Notes: generated from the letters alone by a model not told the origin. 64,000 bases of DNA from an uncultured Flavobacteriales bacterium (GCA_943787535.1 CALSMU010000006.1:1-64000), one strand, 5' to 3'. Counted from the stretch's first letter, positions 17,106-27,490 are shown. Numbers and translations: made by a program.

Positions 17106-17623
17106 TGAAATTGAAACATTTGAGAAGAATAGAAAATATAACACCACTTTTATTTAAGAATTTAAGTAAGGGGACTTTTTTATGTCTTTTTGGAACAGAT
17201 AAAATACCGCCCCATTTGGGGTTGGTTGTCGACGGGAAGTATTATTCCACAAGTGCTAAAGGAAGTCGTCTAGGGGAAAATGTGCAATTGGTTTTGCGAA
17301 GAGTTAAGCAAAGTAAAATTCCAACTTTGTTTATTCAATTAGATATTGCGGATGATGTGCAGAAATTAGTCGCAACTTTTGAAAATTATCCAAAATTGAA
17401 AGAGAATCAGACATGTTTACTTCCCATAAAGGATTATATCAAAAGTATTGGAGAAGATGTAACATCTGCAAATTTTGTATTTGAATTGATTCCTATTCTG
17501 CATAGTCGTGAATTAATAACGAACTGTTTTTCATTGAATATGAAGGATACTTCATTTGAATTAAAGGTTTATTCCAAAGCTGATATTGTAAATAGAATTG
17601 TTAAGTTACAAGAGACATGTTAA
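17105..17623 (+). CDS. Hypothetical protein coupled to dapF
   Basis: 172 residues from the ATG at 17105, overlapping the dapF stop by one base (TGATG). Cytoplasmic, no signal peptide. The N-terminal half (CLFGTDKIPPHLGLVVDGKY, STSAKGSRLGENV) looks like a small alpha/beta domain with an exposed Gly-rich turn; several cysteines are present (positions around 28, 104, 141 and the C-terminal residue). I do not recognise the family. Its end overlaps the GNAT start by 7 nt. Co-translation with dapF suggests a link to cell-wall or amino-acid metabolism, but that is inference. Confidence 0.7.
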   Translation: MKLKHLRRIENITPLLFKNLSKGTFLCLFGTDKIPPHLGLVVDGKYYSTSAKGSRLGENVQLVLRRVKQSKIPTLFIQLDIADDVQKLVATFENYPKLKENQTCLLPIKDYIKSIGEDVTSANFVFELIPILHSRELITNCFSLNMKDTSFELKVYSKADIVNRIVKLQETC

Positions 17624-18135
17624 GAGGTAAACAAATCTATTTGAGAACACTTGAGCCCTCAGACGCTGATATTATTTGGAAGTGGGAAAACAATCCAGAT
17701 AATTGGAGTGTGAGTAATACTTTGGTTCCTTTTTCAAGAAAATTAATTGAAGATTATGTGCGTTCTGCGCAAGATATTTATTCAGTAAAACAAGTTCGTT
17801 TTATGGTTTGCTTAATTGAAAACGGTCGGGAAATTGGAGCAATTGACTTATTCGACTTTGATCCATATCATCATAAAGTTGGCTTGGGAATACTTATTGC
17901 TGAGCTTGAAGATAGAAGACATGGTTACGCATTAGAAGCAATTCTTTTAATTAAAGAATATTGTTTCAACCATTTAAACTTGCATCAAGTATATTGCAAT
18001 ATTTTGTCTAAAAATAAAGCTAGTATTGATTTATTCGAAAAATCTGGCTTTACCATTTGTGGAACAAAAAAAGATTGGATTAAAAATAAAGAAGGTTGGC
18101 TTGATGAATTAATGCTTCAGTCTTTTAGTGTATAA
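17617..18135 (+). CDS. GNAT acetyltransferase, RimJ/RimL type
   Basis: 172 residues. Starts MLRGKQIYLRTLEPSDAD, the standard opening of RimJ/RimL-like GNATs, with the acetyl-CoA binding segment ILIAELEDRRHGYALEAI (RxxGxA-like) and the C-terminal NILSKNKASIDLFEKSGF. Substrate unknown; this subgroup acetylates N-terminal amines or antibiotics or small amines. It overlaps the preceding gene by 7 nt and its 3' end overlaps the convergent exported-protein gene by 19 nt. Confidence 0.88.
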   Translation: MLRGKQIYLRTLEPSDADIIWKWENNPDNWSVSNTLVPFSRKLIEDYVRSAQDIYSVKQVRFMVCLIENGREIGAIDLFDFDPYHHKVGLGILIAELEDRRHGYALEAILLIKEYCFNHLNLHQVYCNILSKNKASIDLFEKSGFTICGTKKDWIKNKEGWLDELMLQSFSV

Positions 18136-19040
18136 CCACTATTTGTAATCGTAAACGCTATTTTTTCTTGGGTTTTAAAAGGAATGTCCCAGTATCCAGT
18201 ATAGCTTATTGATAGCGGTATAATGGTTCCATGCCTCATTTCGTTTCTTACATTAATTTTCACATCAAATTGGAATAAAATGGATTTATAACGCATTGAA
18301 TATTGCCGGTTTAGTACCGCCATAGTTTCTTTATTAAAAATGGTTGTAAGGTACTTAATAACTGTTTTATATTCTTTGTGTTCTGGTTTTGCTACACAGG
18401 AGAACTGATAACATTCTATTCCATTATAATTTATAATACTTACTTTATAATCATAGTATTTAACCATGTCATTGTCGAATATGGACATTTTTTTTCCCAC
18501 TATTGGAACTCCGCTTATATCCTCTCCAGGGTTAAACATCATCAATTTTAAGTCATGTTTATATTTAGATTTTTTACCCTTACCAACCGTTTCATCTTTT
18601 ACATTGGTTATCTCAGTAGATACAGGTATGGTGTCTGAAGGAAAAAATATGTCGTAATATATTTCCGCGGTAATAAATCGATATTTCCCTTTATTTGTTC
18701 TTAGTTTTCCTGAAGAAGAAATAGTTTTCCGATCTTGCCACATGTATGACTTTTCTAAATGTTGGATTATGGATATTTTTTCAGCTGCTTTCTCTTTTTC
18801 CCTTTTGTTATAAACCCAAAGATTTCCCAGTGCTTTATGTGGGTAATAGTGTAAGTTTTTGAACGCTTGGTAAAAGGTGGTGTCATCTTTAATTCTTTGG
18901 ATAAATGTTTTAATGTCAAATTCATTTTCTGCGAATATGGTTAAAGTGTCTAGTTGGACAGAATTATATATTTTTTCCTCTTCTTGAGCAATTAGGAAAG
19001 TAGAGATAAATGAGAATGATATTATTGCAGCTATTTTCAA
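18117..19040 (-). CDS. Exported hypothetical protein
   Basis: 307 residues. The start is a TTG at 19040, supported by an immediate signal peptide (KIAAIISFSFISTFLIAQ) and the absence of a nearby ATG. The mature protein is rich in Tyr and Lys and shows a beta-strand pattern (TAEIYYDIFF, YDYKVSIINYNGIECYQFSC, VKINVRNEMRHG), suggesting a beta-sandwich or lipocalin-like outer-envelope protein of a type common in Bacteroidetes. Family not recognised. It lies one base after the FG-GAP gene stop, so it is the second gene of a two-gene transcript. Confidence 0.72.
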   Translation of the reverse strand: MKIAAIISFSFISTFLIAQEEEKIYNSVQLDTLTIFAENEFDIKTFIQRIKDDTTFYQAFKNLHYYPHKALGNLWVYNKREKEKAAEKISIIQHLEKSYMWQDRKTISSSGKLRTNKGKYRFITAEIYYDIFFPSDTIPVSTEITNVKDETVGKGKKSKYKHDLKLMMFNPGEDISGVPIVGKKMSIFDNDMVKYYDYKVSIINYNGIECYQFSCVAKPEHKEYKTVIKYLTTIFNKETMAVLNRQYSMRYKSILFQFDVKINVRNEMRHGTIIPLSISYTGYWDIPFKTQEKIAFTITNSGYTLKD

Positions 19041-19041
19041 A

Positions 19042-20472
19042 TTATTCTTTATAAGAGTAAATGCTGTTGCAATTTAAATTTGTTTTAGTAACCATAGGTG
19101 ATAGTGGCCATTTTATTTGAATAGAATCTATAACCCTATTTTGAGCTAAACCAAAATGTAATAAATAGGGTTTTTGTGAACCACATCCTCCACCAGATTG
19201 AGATTGGACTTCTTGGTGCTGTGTTAAATTCCCTGAGTAGACAATAATTCTGGCTCCAATCGCTGATTTATTGCTGATGGTTCCTTCCAATTTAATTTTA
19301 ACCCAGTTGTTGCGATTCCGAGAACTTTTGAATATTTGATTTCGCTGGTTTCCTCCATTGGCAATTATAATATCTAATCCTCCATCAAGATTGAAGTCAG
19401 TCCAAACTATACCGTTAGAATTTCTATTTGTGTCTGAAATAGTAGGAAAGGGTTCCCTTTTAAAAGCTTTTCCTTCCTGGTTTTTATAGAGAATGTTAAC
19501 TCCATCATTTGTAACGAATAAATCGGTATAGCCATCGTTGTCATAATCTCCCCAACAAGAACCTTCCGAATTATGATAGTCAAAATTAAAAGGACGAATA
19601 TTTAATTTTTCGAATTTGAAATTACCATTGTTTTTGAATAGGCAATTTTTTCCGGCCCAATTAGTAATAAAAACATCCATTAGTCCATCATTGTTATAAT
19701 CTGCAACCGAGCAACCATAGGTCATCTTTTTATCTATGGAAAAATCATTATTTATTCGTGTGAAAACTTGGTTTCCTTCATTTCGAAATATATAATTTGC
19801 AGAATCGTTGCATACAATTAAATCTTGAAAACCATCATTGTTTAAATCAGACCATGTAGCAAAAAGAGTACTGGAAGTATCTGAAGTTATTGCTGTAGAA
19901 TCGATTTTAAAAAATTGATTTCCATTAAGGCGATAAAACATGTTTTTTTGTGAATGGTAATTTGAGATATAGACTTCTAATATTCCATCATTGTCAGCGT
20001 CTGCAATTGCTATACTGTATGACCAATTAGTCGCATTTGTGTCAATGAAATGCTCGGAATAGCGATGGTTTTTATTTCCAAATAACACTGTGTTGTATTT
20101 ATCATTTGCGTTAGCCAGACATAGGTCTAAAAAACCATCGTTATTCAAATCCGCAAAAGAGCAACCGTTTGAGAAAGACTTATCACTTAATTTAAATGAA
20201 ACAGTATCTTTAGTATGCGTTGCTTTCCGGTTATTATAGAAATGATTTTCGAATCCTTCCCAACTATTAGTCATGTACAATTCTGGATATAGATCGTTGT
20301 TTAAATCAACTGAAGCTATTCCTTGGGTATAAAAAGAGTCAAGGGCAATTTGAGAATTAGTAATTTCTGAGAACGTCACAAATTTTGGTAAATCGCTGGG
20401 GTTCGAATCGCAAGATTGATTTAGCCAAGCAGCTAAAAAGGTGATTGTGAATAATTGTAGGAATCGTTTCAT
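19042..20472 (-). CDS. FG-GAP/VCBS repeat lipoprotein with ASPIC/UnbV C-terminus
   Basis: 476 residues from the ATG at 20472 (MKRFLQLFTITFLA); the longer ORF lacks a signal peptide at its start. Lipobox NQSC. About seven repeats of the DLNNDGxxDL calcium-binding pattern build a beta-propeller (for example ADLNNDGFLDLCLANA and GDYDNDGYTDLFVTND), followed by an ASPIC/UnbV domain (about 390-476, NNWVKIKLEGTISNKSAIGA and SGGGCGSQ). Related CRTAC1-type proteins are surface-exposed and often secreted; the exact role is unknown. Cotranscribed with the 307-residue exported protein. Confidence 0.88.
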   Translation of the reverse strand: MKRFLQLFTITFLAAWLNQSCDSNPSDLPKFVTFSEITNSQIALDSFYTQGIASVDLNNDLYPELYMTNSWEGFENHFYNNRKATHTKDTVSFKLSDKSFSNGCSFADLNNDGFLDLCLANANDKYNTVLFGNKNHRYSEHFIDTNATNWSYSIAIADADNDGILEVYISNYHSQKNMFYRLNGNQFFKIDSTAITSDTSSTLFATWSDLNNDGFQDLIVCNDSANYIFRNEGNQVFTRINNDFSIDKKMTYGCSVADYNNDGLMDVFITNWAGKNCLFKNNGNFKFEKLNIRPFNFDYHNSEGSCWGDYDNDGYTDLFVTNDGVNILYKNQEGKAFKREPFPTISDTNRNSNGIVWTDFNLDGGLDIIIANGGNQRNQIFKSSRNRNNWVKIKLEGTISNKSAIGARIIVYSGNLTQHQEVQSQSGGGCGSQKPYLLHFGLAQNRVIDSIQIKWPLSPMVTKTNLNCNSIYSYKE

Positions 20473-20665
20473 AATTCTTTGTGTTACAAAACTAACCAAT
20501 TTTAAAATATTATTTGACTTACCGTTTGTAAACTATATGTCTCCTGTGAAATAAATTAAAATACTGATAATTAAATAGTTACAAAGATTTACAGTCCCAT
20601 TAATGTATTAAAAGTGATAATGTTCTAATAAATGAATATTTTCGTGAAGAATAAAATTATATAAG

Positions 20666-21979
20666 ATGAAAAGAATATTTATAGCAGGATTAGCTTTTGT
20701 TAGTTTTGCAGGGAATGCTCAAAGCGTTAAAGTTGACTTTGAAGAGTACGATTTAAAAAATGGATTGCATGTAATTTTGCATGAAGACCATGCTACACCG
20801 ATTGTGGCAGTTTCAATAATGTACCATGTTGGCGCTAAAAATGAAAATCCGGAAAGAACGGGATTTGCTCACTTTTTCGAACATTTGTTATTTGAAGGGT
20901 CTGATAACATTCCACGCGGTGAATTCTTCAAATATATTGAAAATGCTGGAGGACAAAACAATGCAAATACAACCAATGATAGAACCTTTTATTATGAAGT
21001 TTTGCCATCAAATCAATTAGAATTGGGGCTATGGTTAGAGTCTGAAAGATTAATGCATGCAAATATTGATCAAAAAGGAGTTGATACGCAAAATGAAGTT
21101 GTTAAAGAAGAAAAGAGGTTAAGAGTAGATAATCAGCCATATGGTAGCTTTCTGGCAGAAATGAATAAGAGAGCTTACAAGGAGCATCCTTACCGTTGGA
21201 CCACTATTGGTGAAATGGAGCATTTGGATGCTGCAACATTAGAAGAGTTTACTGCTTTTTACCATAAGTTTTATGTGCCAAATAATGCTATCCTTTCCAT
21301 TTCAGGAGACATAAACATTGAAGAAACGAAAAAAATGATTGATGCTTATTTTTCTGCAATACCAAGGGGGAAAGATGTTGAGAAAGTAACAATTGTTGAG
21401 CCAGCTCTAGGTGGAGAAATTAGAGATACTGTATACGACAATATTCAATTACCTGGTGTAATGATGGCCTACAGAATTCCTGCGCAAGGTACTGATGACT
21501 ATTACGCTATTGATATGCTATCGCAAGCACTATCTGCTGGTGGTAGCTCTAGGTTAAATAAAAAATGTGTTGAGGAATCACAATCTGCTATGTATGTTGG
21601 TTCGTTTCCTTTTGCATCAGAAGATCCCGGCCTGTCATTTGTTTTTGGTATTGCAAACGCAGGAGTTGCTCCTGAAAAATTGGAAGCAGAAGTAAACGGA
21701 GAGTTTGAAAAAGTAAAAAATGAGTTGATATCTGAAGTAGAGTTTCAAAAATTGAGAAACATGGTAGAGAACGATTTTGTTTACAATTTTAACTCTCAAG
21801 TAGGAATTGCTGAAAATTTGGCTAATTACAAAATGTATTTTGGTGATGCGAACCTGATCAATACTGAACTTGAGCGTTACATGAAAGTCACACGAGAAGA
21901 TATTCAACGTGTAGCAAATAAATATTTCGTTGAAGACAATAGAGTCGTTCTTTATTATTTACCAAAAGAAGAACAATAA
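20666..21979 (+). CDS. M16-family zinc metallopeptidase, catalytic subunit
   Basis: 437 residues with a signal peptide (MKRIFIAGLAFVSFAGNAQS). The inverted zinc motif HxxEH is HFFEH at 69-73, with the third ligand expected at Glu149 in NEVVKEEKR. Length corresponds to one half of pitrilysin, as in two-subunit M16B peptidases. It probably degrades peptides in the periplasm. The next gene, 30 bases downstream, encodes an M16 homologue without the zinc motif, so the two should form a heterodimer. Confidence 0.92.
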   Translation: MKRIFIAGLAFVSFAGNAQSVKVDFEEYDLKNGLHVILHEDHATPIVAVSIMYHVGAKNENPERTGFAHFFEHLLFEGSDNIPRGEFFKYIENAGGQNNANTTNDRTFYYEVLPSNQLELGLWLESERLMHANIDQKGVDTQNEVVKEEKRLRVDNQPYGSFLAEMNKRAYKEHPYRWTTIGEMEHLDAATLEEFTAFYHKFYVPNNAILSISGDINIEETKKMIDAYFSAIPRGKDVEKVTIVEPALGGEIRDTVYDNIQLPGVMMAYRIPAQGTDDYYAIDMLSQALSAGGSSRLNKKCVEESQSAMYVGSFPFASEDPGLSFVFGIANAGVAPEKLEAEVNGEFEKVKNELISEVEFQKLRNMVENDFVYNFNSQVGIAENLANYKMYFGDANLINTELERYMKVTREDIQRVANKYFVEDNRVVLYYLPKEEQ

Positions 21980-22009
21980 ATTATACAATAACTGACTAAT
22001 AGAATTAAA

Positions 22010-24109
22010 ATGAAAAATATAATAACAACGATATTATTGACAGCTAGTGTTTCTTTATTGCATGCACAAATTGATAGAACAACTGCTCCAAAACCTGGTA
22101 TAGCTCCACAAATTAACATTGGAACTCCAGCTAGTTTTACTTTAGACAATGGGCTAAAAGTATTTGTAGTAGAAAATCATAAATTACCAAAAGTTTCTTT
22201 TCAGTTAACTATAGACAAAGATCCGGTATTGGAAAACGGGACTGTTGGATTGGCAGATATGATGGGAGATATGTTAAGTGCTGGTACAACCACTAAAACA
22301 AAAGCTCAGATTGACGAAGAAATAGATTTTGTTGGGGCATCTGTTTCTACTTTTTCTTCCGGTTTCTATGCTTCTTCATTGACAAAACATTCCGATAAAG
22401 TTTTGGGAATAGCTGCTGACATTTTATTGAACCCTGCTTTTCCTCAAGAAGAGTTAGATAAGAAAAAGAAAAGAGCATTTTCATCATTGAAGTCATTGGC
22501 TACAAATGCGGATGCAATTGCTGGGCGTGTTACAAGTGTATTAAAATATGGTAAAAATCATCCATATGGAGAAGTTCAAATGAGAAGTGATATTGAAAAT
22601 ATTACAATAGAGGCTTGCAGGAAATATTATACTACCTATTTTCGACCAAACATTTCTTATTTGGTGATAGTTGGCGATATTACAGTTGAAGATGCAAAGA
22701 AATTGACTGAAAAATATCTAGGTTCTTGGGAAAAAGCTGAAGTTCCAGAACATAAATATGATATGCCACTAGCGCCTAAAGGCGTGCGTGTTGCTTTTGT
22801 AAATAAGCCTGGCGCAGTTCAATCAGTTATTAAGGTTATATATCCAGTAGATTATAAAGTGGGAGCTCCAGATGCTGCGGCTGTAAGTGTTATGAGTAGT
22901 ATTTTTGGAGGTGCATTTTCAAGTTATTTAAATGCAAACTTGAGAGAAGATAAAGCTTATACATATGGAGCTCGCGGTGGTGTTAGAGCGGATAATAGAG
23001 TAGGGTCTTTTAACGCTGGAGCAAGCGTGAGAAATGAAGTAACTGATAGTTCTGTAACGGAATTCTTATTTGAGATGAATCATATCATAAATGAAAAACC
23101 GTCACAAGCTGATTTAGATCGTATTAAGAATAATATGAATGGTGGATTTGCTCTTTCCTTAGAGAATGATCAAACGATTGCGCGCTTTGCATTAAACATT
23201 GAGAGATACGGTTTACCGAAAGATTATTATCAGACTTACTTAAGTCGTTTGCAAAATGTTCAGTTTGCTGATGTAGTAGCTGCTGCTAAGAAATACATTC
23301 ATCCAGAAAACTGTATTATTCTGGTAGTTGGAAATAAAGATATCGCAGGTACGCTTACAAAATTTGATAGCGATGGTGTTATAGAGTTTTATGACATAAA
23401 TGGTGATGTTAAAGTTGATAAACCAGCAAAAGAACTTCCATCAGGATTGACGGCTGAAAAAGTTTTAGAAGATTATTTCTTTGCCATTACAGGTGAAACC
23501 TCTATGAAAAGTGTTCAAAAGAAGTACAAGAAAATTAAAGATATCACAATTGCTATGGAGGCTGAAATGCAAGGGATGAAAATGGAAATGGTTACAAAGC
23601 AAATGGCTCCAAATAAGTCTCTTGTTGAATGGAAGATGCAAGGAATGACTGTTCAAAAACAAGTTTTTGATGGAGAGAAAGGTGGTTCATCTGGAATGCA
23701 AGGTAAAAAGGCTTTAGAAGGAGAAGAGTTAGAAGCAATGAAGAATGAGGCAGTTATGAACAAGGAATTGAAATATGAATCCCTAGGTTATTCTTTGAAA
23801 CTTGAATCAATAGAAGATGTGAATGGAAAAGATGCTTATAAAGTTGCTATTACCGATGCTAAGGGTGAAATAAGTTATGATTATTTTGATATTGAATCGA
23901 GGTTGAAAGTATATAGTACCTCAACTGAAAAAGGCCCTGATGGTAGTGTGGTTGAAACTTATGCTGAATTTAGCGATTATAAAGAGGTGGATGGAATTAT
24001 GTATCCCTACTCGCGTGTAAGGAATATGGGTCCACAAGCAATCGATCTTAAAGTAACTTCCATTAAAGTAAATGATAAGTTGAAGTCGAGCGAATTTGCT
24101 TGGGAATAG
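22010..24109 (+). CDS. M16-family peptidase homologue, non-catalytic, with C-terminal LolA-like domain
   Basis: 699 residues, signal peptide ending LLHAQ. The M16 region (about 35-460) has GLADMMGDMLSAG where the zinc motif HxxEH would be, so it lacks the metal ligands; it retains the R/Y substrate-clamp pattern near AYTYGARGGVRADNR. The last 230 residues are an added domain rich in Met and Lys (MEAEMQGMKMEMVTKQM) with strand pattern resembling LolA/outer-membrane-lipoprotein carrier folds. Likely partner of the catalytic M16 subunit encoded upstream. A strong terminator follows. Confidence 0.9.
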   Translation: MKNIITTILLTASVSLLHAQIDRTTAPKPGIAPQINIGTPASFTLDNGLKVFVVENHKLPKVSFQLTIDKDPVLENGTVGLADMMGDMLSAGTTTKTKAQIDEEIDFVGASVSTFSSGFYASSLTKHSDKVLGIAADILLNPAFPQEELDKKKKRAFSSLKSLATNADAIAGRVTSVLKYGKNHPYGEVQMRSDIENITIEACRKYYTTYFRPNISYLVIVGDITVEDAKKLTEKYLGSWEKAEVPEHKYDMPLAPKGVRVAFVNKPGAVQSVIKVIYPVDYKVGAPDAAAVSVMSSIFGGAFSSYLNANLREDKAYTYGARGGVRADNRVGSFNAGASVRNEVTDSSVTEFLFEMNHIINEKPSQADLDRIKNNMNGGFALSLENDQTIARFALNIERYGLPKDYYQTYLSRLQNVQFADVVAAAKKYIHPENCIILVVGNKDIAGTLTKFDSDGVIEFYDINGDVKVDKPAKELPSGLTAEKVLEDYFFAITGETSMKSVQKKYKKIKDITIAMEAEMQGMKMEMVTKQMAPNKSLVEWKMQGMTVQKQVFDGEKGGSSGMQGKKALEGEELEAMKNEAVMNKELKYESLGYSLKLESIEDVNGKDAYKVAITDAKGEISYDYFDIESRLKVYSTSTEKGPDGSVVETYAEFSDYKEVDGIMYPYSRVRNMGPQAIDLKVTSIKVNDKLKSSEFAWE

Positions 24110-24127
24110 ACTAAAAATTAGAAAGTG

Positions 24128-24163
24128 AAAAGGCCGTCTAGAAATAGATGGCCTTTTTTTTTG
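24128..24163 (+). terminator. Intrinsic terminator after the M16 pair
   Basis: A 13-bp stem (24128-24140 with 24145-24157, one G-T pair) closed by a GAAA tetraloop and followed by a run of T. Ends transcription of the two M16 genes. Confidence 0.93.
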
Positions 24164-24184
24164 TTTTAGTTAAAAAAGGAAATA

Positions 24185-24220
24185 AAAAAATCCCTGTAAA
24201 TTAATATTTACAAGGATTTA
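24185..24220 (-). terminator. Intrinsic terminator after ndk
   Basis: On the minus strand AAATCCTTGTAAAT pairs with ATTTACAGGGATTT (one wobble) and runs into a T-tract (A residues at 24185-24190 on the plus strand). It stands back to back with the M16 terminator between convergent genes. Confidence 0.85.
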
Positions 24221-24241
24221 ATAAGTAAATATTTGAAAAGA

Positions 24242-24664
24242 TTAAGCTACCACTTCAGCAACTGGAAAATGAAAATTCCCTTCTATTTCAGCATTTTCAT
24301 CGCTATCAGATCCATGTACCGCATTTCGGCCGATAGATTCAGCATATTTAGCTCTAATTGTACCTTCCGCTGCCTCAGCTGGGTTAGTTGCTCCAATTAG
24401 TGTTCTGAAATCTTCAACTGCATTATCTTTCTCCAAGATTGCAGCGATTATTGGTCCAGAAGTCATGTATTCAACTAATTCACCATAAAATGGTCTTTCC
24501 GAATGAATCGCATAAAATTCCTGAGCTTGCTCTGTTGACAACCTTCTTAATTTCATCGCTTTAATTGTAAATCCTGCATCTGTAATCATTTGCAAGATGT
24601 TGCCAATGTTTTTGTCTTCAACTGCATCAGGCTTAATCATTGTAAAAGTTCTTGTACCAGTCAT
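24242..24664 (-). CDS. ndk: Nucleoside diphosphate kinase
   Basis: 140 residues, normal Ndk length. The phosphorylated histidine is His117 in NAVHGSDS; the N-terminal [16 protein letters not shown] and the [17 protein letters not shown] segment are family signatures. Transfers the gamma phosphate between NTPs and NDPs in the cytoplasm. A well-matched Bacteroidetes promoter lies upstream and a terminator downstream, so it is a single-gene unit. Confidence 0.98.
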   Translation of the reverse strand: MTGTRTFTMIKPDAVEDKNIGNILQMITDAGFTIKAMKLRRLSTEQAQEFYAIHSERPFYGELVEYMTSGPIIAAILEKDNAVEDFRTLIGATNPAEAAEGTIRAKYAESIGRNAVHGSDSDENAEIEGNFHFPVAEVVA

Positions 24665-24702
24665 ATCTATATTATTAGTAAGTTTCTTTTTAAATTCGCC
24701 TG

Positions 24703-24738
24703 CAAAAATAAGGAGTTTATTTCATTTGAAGCAACAAA
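24703..24738 (-). promoter_or_regulatory. Promoter of ndk
   Basis: On the minus strand TTTGTTG (24738-24732), a 21-base spacer and TATTTTTG (24710-24703), an exact match to TAnnTTTG. Predicted start about 24697, giving a 33-base leader. Confidence 0.6.
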
Positions 24739-24931
24739 CTGTTATATTTTATTAGGTCTTTTGGCGATCATCCCATTTCCTTTTTGAATTACTCAACCTA
24801 TAAAAGCAATAGTAAGCTAATTAATGACAATTTTTCAGTGTTTTTGGATTGGCATGTAGCTTGACAAGAAAAGCTTAATGGCCGGCTGAATAAAGTGTGA
24901 TGTATTCCAAAAGCTTTATAAACATTGCTGG

Positions 24932-24961
24932 TTTGAATTAATAAAAATAAATGTACATCTG
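24932..24961 (+). promoter_or_regulatory. Candidate promoter of lon
   Basis: TTTG at 24932-24935, an 18-base spacer and TACATCTG at 24954-24961, one mismatch from TAnnTTTG. Predicted leader about 46 bases. No heat-shock-type element was recognised. Confidence 0.5.
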
Positions 24962-25012
24962 GTGGGGTTTGTAAATCTGCCATAATGACGTTATTAAAAA
25001 TATATATTAGAA

Positions 25013-27490
25013 ATGAGTGATTTTTTATCAGAAAATGATTGGGTTGGGCTTGCAGGAATGGGAGAAGAAGAAACAGAGTTTATTCCGTTAATTTCTGCAG
25101 AGGATGAAGAAAGAATGGATAACGAGGTTGTCCCAGAGCAATTGCCTATTTTATCTTTAAGAAATAACGTCCTTTTTCCTGGTGTTGTTATACCTATTAC
25201 TGTTGGTAGAGACAAGTCGATTAAGTTAATTCAGGATGCTTATAAATCAGATAAGATTATTGGTGTGGTATCCCAAAAAGATTTTGCTTTAGAGAATCCG
25301 GGGTTTGCAGATTTATTTGAAATTGGTACGGTAGCTCAGATAATAAAAATGCTAAAAATGCCAGACGGAAGTACCACTGTCATTATTCAAGGTAAAAAAA
25401 GGTTGAAACTAATTTCGCCGATTCAAGAAGATCCATATTTAAAGGCTCAGATTGAAACTTTTTTAGATGATAAGCCTAAAAAGTTTGATAAAAGATTAAT
25501 TGCGCTATTTGATTCTTTAAAGGATATGGCGTTAAAAATTATTAAGCAATCGCCAAGTATACCTTCAGAAGCTTCTTTTGCAATAAAAAACATAGAAAGT
25601 TCTTCATTCTTAGTCAATTTTATTTCTTCTCACATGCAAGCGGAAATCGAGGAGAAACAAGGTCTTTTGGAAGAGGTAAACTTAGAGGCTCGGGCTAATC
25701 TTTTGTTAAAACATTTAGACAAGGAATTACAGGTTCTTGAGATAAAAAATGATATTCAGTCCAAGGTTCGTACGGATTTAGATCGACAACAACGCGAGTA
25801 TTTTCTTCAGCAACAGATGAAGGAAATACAAAATGAATTGGGCGATAATCCGGTGCAGGAAGAGGTTAATGACATGCGGAGTCGTGCTTCTAAGAAAAAA
25901 TGGCCCGCTAAGGTTTCAGATGCTTTTTACAAAGAATTAAATAAGTTAGAGCGCATGAATCCGCAAGGAGCTGAATATGGCGTTCAATCAAATTATTGTG
26001 AATTACTATTGGATTTGCCTTGGGGAGTTTACACAAAGGATAAATTTGATTTGAAGAGAGCTAACGATATTTTAGACCGAGATCATTATGGTTTAGAAAA
26101 AGTGAAAGAAAGAATCATTGAATACCTGGCAGTTTTGAAATTGAAGGGTAATATGAAATCTCCTATTCTTTGTCTACATGGTCCTCCTGGCGTTGGTAAA
26201 ACATCCTTAGGAAAGTCTATTGCTGAGGCAATTGGAAGAAAATATGTTCGAGTTTCTCTTGGTGGCGTTCATGATGAAGCAGAGGTTAGGGGGCATCGTA
26301 AAACTTACATAGGCGCCATGCCAGGTCGTATAATGACAAACATAAAAAAGGCTAAGTCATCGAATCCAGTTTTCGTATTGGATGAAATTGACAAGGTAGG
26401 TAAGAGTAATCATGGTGATCCGTCATCTGCTTTACTGGAGGTTTTGGACCCTGCTCAAAATGATTCTTTTCAAGATAATTTTGTGGAAATTGAGTATGAT
26501 TTATCTAAAGTAATGTTTATTGCAACTGCTAATGAATTGGGTTCTATACAGCCAGCATTGTTAGATAGAATGGAACTTATTGAAGTAAACGGATACACCG
26601 TTGAGGAAAAAATTGAAATTGCTAAGAGACATTTAACCCCTAAGCAGATAAAAGAACATGGGTTGTCAAAAAAGCTATTTTCAATTGAGGACAGCGTTGT
26701 TGAGAAGATAATAGAGTCTTATACCAATGAGAGTGGCGTAAGAGGCCTTGAAAAGAAAGTTGCTAAAGTTGTGAGGTATAGAGCAAAACAGATAGCAATG
26801 GAAGAAGAATATAATGTTCCTATTGATTTATCAGATTTAAAAACAATTCTAGGACCAGCTCATGAAAAAGATGGTTATGAAAATAACGATGTAGCTGGTG
26901 TTGTGACCGGATTGGCATGGACGCGGACCGGGGGAACCATACTATTTATTGAGTCATCAATTACCAAAGGAACGGGAAAATTAACCCTTACCGGGAATTT
27001 GGGTGATGTGATGAAAGAATCTGCCGTTATTGCATTAGAGTATTTAAAAGCGCATAGTGCTGATTTAGGGATTGAACAAGAAGTATTTGATAGTTATAAT
27101 ATACATGTGCACGTTCCTGAAGGCGCAACACCAAAAGATGGTCCATCCGCTGGTATTACAATGTTGACAGCCTTAGCTTCTTTGTTTACACAAAGAAAAG
27201 TAAAAAGTCATTTAGCGATGACCGGTGAAATTACGTTAAGAGGTCAAGTATTGCCGGTTGGAGGTATAAAAGAAAAGATTTTAGCTGCAAAAAGAGCAAA
27301 TATTAAGGAGTTGATTCTTTGTGAGAAAAACAGGAAAGATATTGAAGAGATTAATCCTAGGTATCTTAAAGGTTTGATTTTTAACTATGTAAAAACAATG
27401 GATGAAGTTATTGAATTGGCCTTGATAGATGAGTTGGTTGCAAATCCTATTAGATTAGCGGCAAAGTCAGTACCTGGAAACAAAAAATAA
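25013..27490 (+). CDS. lon: ATP-dependent protease Lon
   Basis: 825 residues. N-terminal substrate-binding LON domain (about 43-240), coiled-coil region, AAA+ module with Walker A GPPGVGKT at 390-397 and Walker [10 protein letters not shown], and the protease domain with catalytic Ser712 ([11 protein letters not shown]) and Lys755 ([11 protein letters not shown]). It degrades misfolded and regulatory proteins in the cytoplasm. The first 40 residues are acidic and longer than in E. coli Lon, as is usual for Bacteroidetes. Complete, with all active-site residues present. Own promoter in the gap shared with ndk. Confidence 0.98.
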   Translation: MSDFLSENDWVGLAGMGEEETEFIPLISAEDEERMDNEVVPEQLPILSLRNNVLFPGVVIPITVGRDKSIKLIQDAYKSDKIIGVVSQKDFALENPGFADLFEIGTVAQIIKMLKMPDGSTTVIIQGKKRLKLISPIQEDPYLKAQIETFLDDKPKKFDKRLIALFDSLKDMALKIIKQSPSIPSEASFAIKNIESSSFLVNFISSHMQAEIEEKQGLLEEVNLEARANLLLKHLDKELQVLEIKNDIQSKVRTDLDRQQREYFLQQQMKEIQNELGDNPVQEEVNDMRSRASKKKWPAKVSDAFYKELNKLERMNPQGAEYGVQSNYCELLLDLPWGVYTKDKFDLKRANDILDRDHYGLEKVKERIIEYLAVLKLKGNMKSPILCLHGPPGVGKTSLGKSIAEAIGRKYVRVSLGGVHDEAEVRGHRKTYIGAMPGRIMTNIKKAKSSNPVFVLDEIDKVGKSNHGDPSSALLEVLDPAQNDSFQDNFVEIEYDLSKVMFIATANELGSIQPALLDRMELIEVNGYTVEEKIEIAKRHLTPKQIKEHGLSKKLFSIEDSVVEKIIESYTNESGVRGLEKKVAKVVRYRAKQIAMEEEYNVPIDLSDLKTILGPAHEKDGYENNDVAGVVTGLAWTRTGGTILFIESSITKGTGKLTLTGNLGDVMKESAVIALEYLKAHSADLGIEQEVFDSYNIHVHVPEGATPKDGPSAGITMLTALASLFTQRKVKSHLAMTGEITLRGQVLPVGGIKEKILAAKRANIKELILCEKNRKDIEEINPRYLKGLIFNYVKTMDEVIELALIDELVANPIRLAAKSVPGNKK

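Larger units (their letters stand above)
24665..25012. other. Divergent intergenic region between ndk and lon
   Basis: 348 bases. Holds the ndk promoter at the left and the lon promoter at the right. Two short ORFs in this stretch have protein composition unlike their neighbours and no ribosome-binding context, so I do not call them genes. Confidence 0.6.

Noticed and set aside
24798-24983. Minus-strand ORF of about 61 codons in the ndk-lon gap
   Set aside because: Low-complexity, Leu-rich end, no start context, overlaps the predicted lon promoter; not supported as a gene.
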